From positions 1 through 7,335 of the forward strand of contig SBFT01000078.1 of the NCBI GenBank assembly GCA_006227805.1: a stretch of 7,335 bases of DNA, read 5' to 3'. This DNA comes from Paracoccaceae bacterium (GTDB taxonomy: Bacteria > Pseudomonadota > Alphaproteobacteria > Rhodobacterales > Rhodobacteraceae). This document shows, one piece after another, positions 6,368-7,335 of the stretch (position 1 is its first letter; every line of letters starts with the position of its first letter). Position numbers and translations under genes: made by a program. The notes beneath the pieces were generated by a model. It saw nothing but the letters and a program-made list of their open reading frames with translations, had not been told where the DNA came from and searched no databases.

Positions 6368-7324
6368 TTACATCTGCGCGTCGTTCAGGGCGATGCCCGC
6401 TTCCTTGTAATAGCGGATCGCGCCGGGATGGAACCTGACGTTGATCTCGCCCATCAGACCGGCATCCACACCGTTCCACCAGGGCGCGGCCGCGCCCATC
6501 GACGCCTTGCCTTCCCAGAAGGTCCGGGTCAGCTGATAGGCGGTTTCCTCGTCCATCTGGGTGGTGGTGAAGGCCCCAACCGACAGCGAGGTCGTGGTGA
6601 TGTCCGCATCCTGGCCCGCATATGTCCCCGCCGGGATCACGAGGCGCGACCGCTTGGTGGCGGCGATCTGCTCGTCGTTCAGCGACAGCACCTTGACGCC
6701 CATCGAGGCGGCGGCCTCGATCACGTTCGGCGCCGGGAAGGACCCGGCGGTCACGAACCCGTCGATCTGGCCGTTCTTCAGCGCGGGCACCGCGTTCGAC
6801 AATTCCACGTCGGCCAGCGTCACCTTGCCTTCCAGCCCGAAGAGCTGGAGATACTTCTCGCCTTCCGTCGCGCTGAAGGTGCCCTTGCCCAGAAGGATGG
6901 TCTTGCCTTCGAGATCGGCAAAGCTCTCGATGCCGCTGTCGGCGCGCACGACGAAGTGCATGGTCAGGGACGGGATCGGGAACAGGGCGCGGATCTCGTC
7001 GAAGGCGGGATCGCCCTTGTCGGCGAAGGGCCCGGTGGCCTTCTGCGCCGCGCCCACAAGTCCCGGAGGCGTGGTGAACACGTAATCCGCGCCGCGCGCC
7101 TTCACTTCCATCACGTTCTGGACCGAGCCCTGGCTTTCCTCGACGGTGACGATGATCGCGCCGCCCGATCCGGCCTTCATCGCCTCGGCGATCTGCACGC
7201 CCATCTGGTAATAGGACGTCTCGGCCTTGGCGGACTTGTAGGTGATGCGGGTTTCGGCCTGCGCCGCGCCCGCGACAAGGGACAGGCTGACGGCGGCCAG
7301 CGCCGCGATTTTGGTGAATTTCAT
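6368..7324 (-). CDS. TAXI family TRAP transporter solute-binding protein
   Basis: This 318-residue periplasmic protein captures the substrate and delivers it to the fused permease encoded downstream. A clear signal peptide (Lys2, Lys5, hydrophobic 7-20) ends AQA|E, with cleavage after residue 23. The mature protein has the two-lobed TAXI pattern: SYYQMGVQIAEAM (37-49), ESQGSVQNVMEVKARGADYVF (63-83), HFVVRADSGIESFADLEGK (123-141), then the ATEGEKYLQLFGL region (152-164), the ALKNGQIDGFVTAGSFPAP hinge region (181-199) and HPGAIRYYKEAGI (299-311) near the end. The length is normal. Unusually, the glycine-rich G-T-G-G-x-x-G-T-Y-Y loop common at the first lobe of TAXI proteins is replaced by SAKAETSYYQ (31-40), and the later GSGTE-like loop reads GTFSATE (148-154). 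The ligand pocket may therefore differ from the glutamate-type members. The start has a strong ribosome binding site. The substrate is unknown. Confidence 0.93.
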   Translation of the reverse strand: MKFTKIAALAAVSLSLVAGAAQAETRITYKSAKAETSYYQMGVQIAEAMKAGSGGAIIVTVEESQGSVQNVMEVKARGADYVFTTPPGLVGAAQKATGPFADKGDPAFDEIRALFPIPSLTMHFVVRADSGIESFADLEGKTILLGKGTFSATEGEKYLQLFGLEGKVTLADVELSNAVPALKNGQIDGFVTAGSFPAPNVIEAAASMGVKVLSLNDEQIAATKRSRLVIPAGTYAGQDADITTTSLSVGAFTTTQMDEETAYQLTRTFWEGKASMGAAAPWWNGVDAGLMGEINVRFHPGAIRYYKEAGIALNDAQM

Positions 7325-7330
7325 GTGCTT

Positions 7331-7335
7331 CCTCC
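7331..7335 (-). promoter_or_regulatory. Ribosome binding site of the TAXI binding protein gene
   Basis: On the minus strand GGAGG (continuing as GGAGGAAG) stands six bases before the ATG at 7322-7324, an excellent Shine-Dalgarno match. It contrasts with the absence of such a site before the permease. The promoter lies beyond the right edge. Confidence 0.85.

Noticed and set aside
1..7335. A hidden defence system, mobile element, CRISPR array or RNA gene
   Set aside because: All strands and gaps were read. Coding space is filled by metabolic, transport and small unknown genes, and gaps are short. No array-like repeats, integrase/transposase motifs or tRNA folds were seen.

Overview
The window is GC-rich, with strong codon bias toward G/C at third positions. 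Gene content and protein style (IlvD beginning MLKSKFDKSKLPSRHVTEGP, a DUF6478-like protein, a TAXI-type TRAP system) suggest an alphaproteobacterium, most likely of the Rhodobacteraceae. This is chromosomal-type sequence. I see no tRNA, rRNA, insertion sequence, integrase, phage gene or CRISPR array.

Layout from left to right: (1) The 5' part of an ABC exporter-type gene on the minus strand runs off the left edge (1-620). (2) A 260-base divergent intergenic region (621-880) carries a 10-base direct repeat with a 21-base period and a good ribosome binding site for the next gene. (3) On the plus strand, ilvD (dihydroxy-acid dehydratase, branched-chain amino acid synthesis) overlaps by 20 bases a small putative lipoprotein gene of unknown function. 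(4) After a 95-base AT-richer gap with a dyad, a pair of uncharacterised plus-strand genes follows: a 257-residue DUF6478-like protein and a 122-residue protein with a C-terminal coiled coil. A 26-base imperfect tandem duplication spans the second gene's stop codon. (5) Converging from the right on the minus strand is a two-gene TRAP transporter of the TAXI type: a periplasmic solute-binding protein (6368-7324) followed by a fused DctQM-type permease (4529-6307). A perfect 10-bp GC hairpin followed by a short T run lies between them.

How the genes relate: IlvD makes the 2-keto acid precursors of valine and isoleucine and is probably co-transcribed with the lipoprotein. The two unknown genes may have their own promoter in the 3240-3334 gap. 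The TAXI operon forms a complete Na+- or H+-driven uptake system as far as the sequence shows: the binding protein has a signal peptide and the permease has both the small and large membrane domains. Its substrate cannot be read from this window.

Most of the window is ordinary core metabolism and transport. I do not see a clear undescribed system. The points most worth a second look are the hairpin between the two TAXI genes, the unusual N-terminal ligand-loop sequence of the TAXI binding protein, the unknown 257/122-residue gene pair, and the small repeats.
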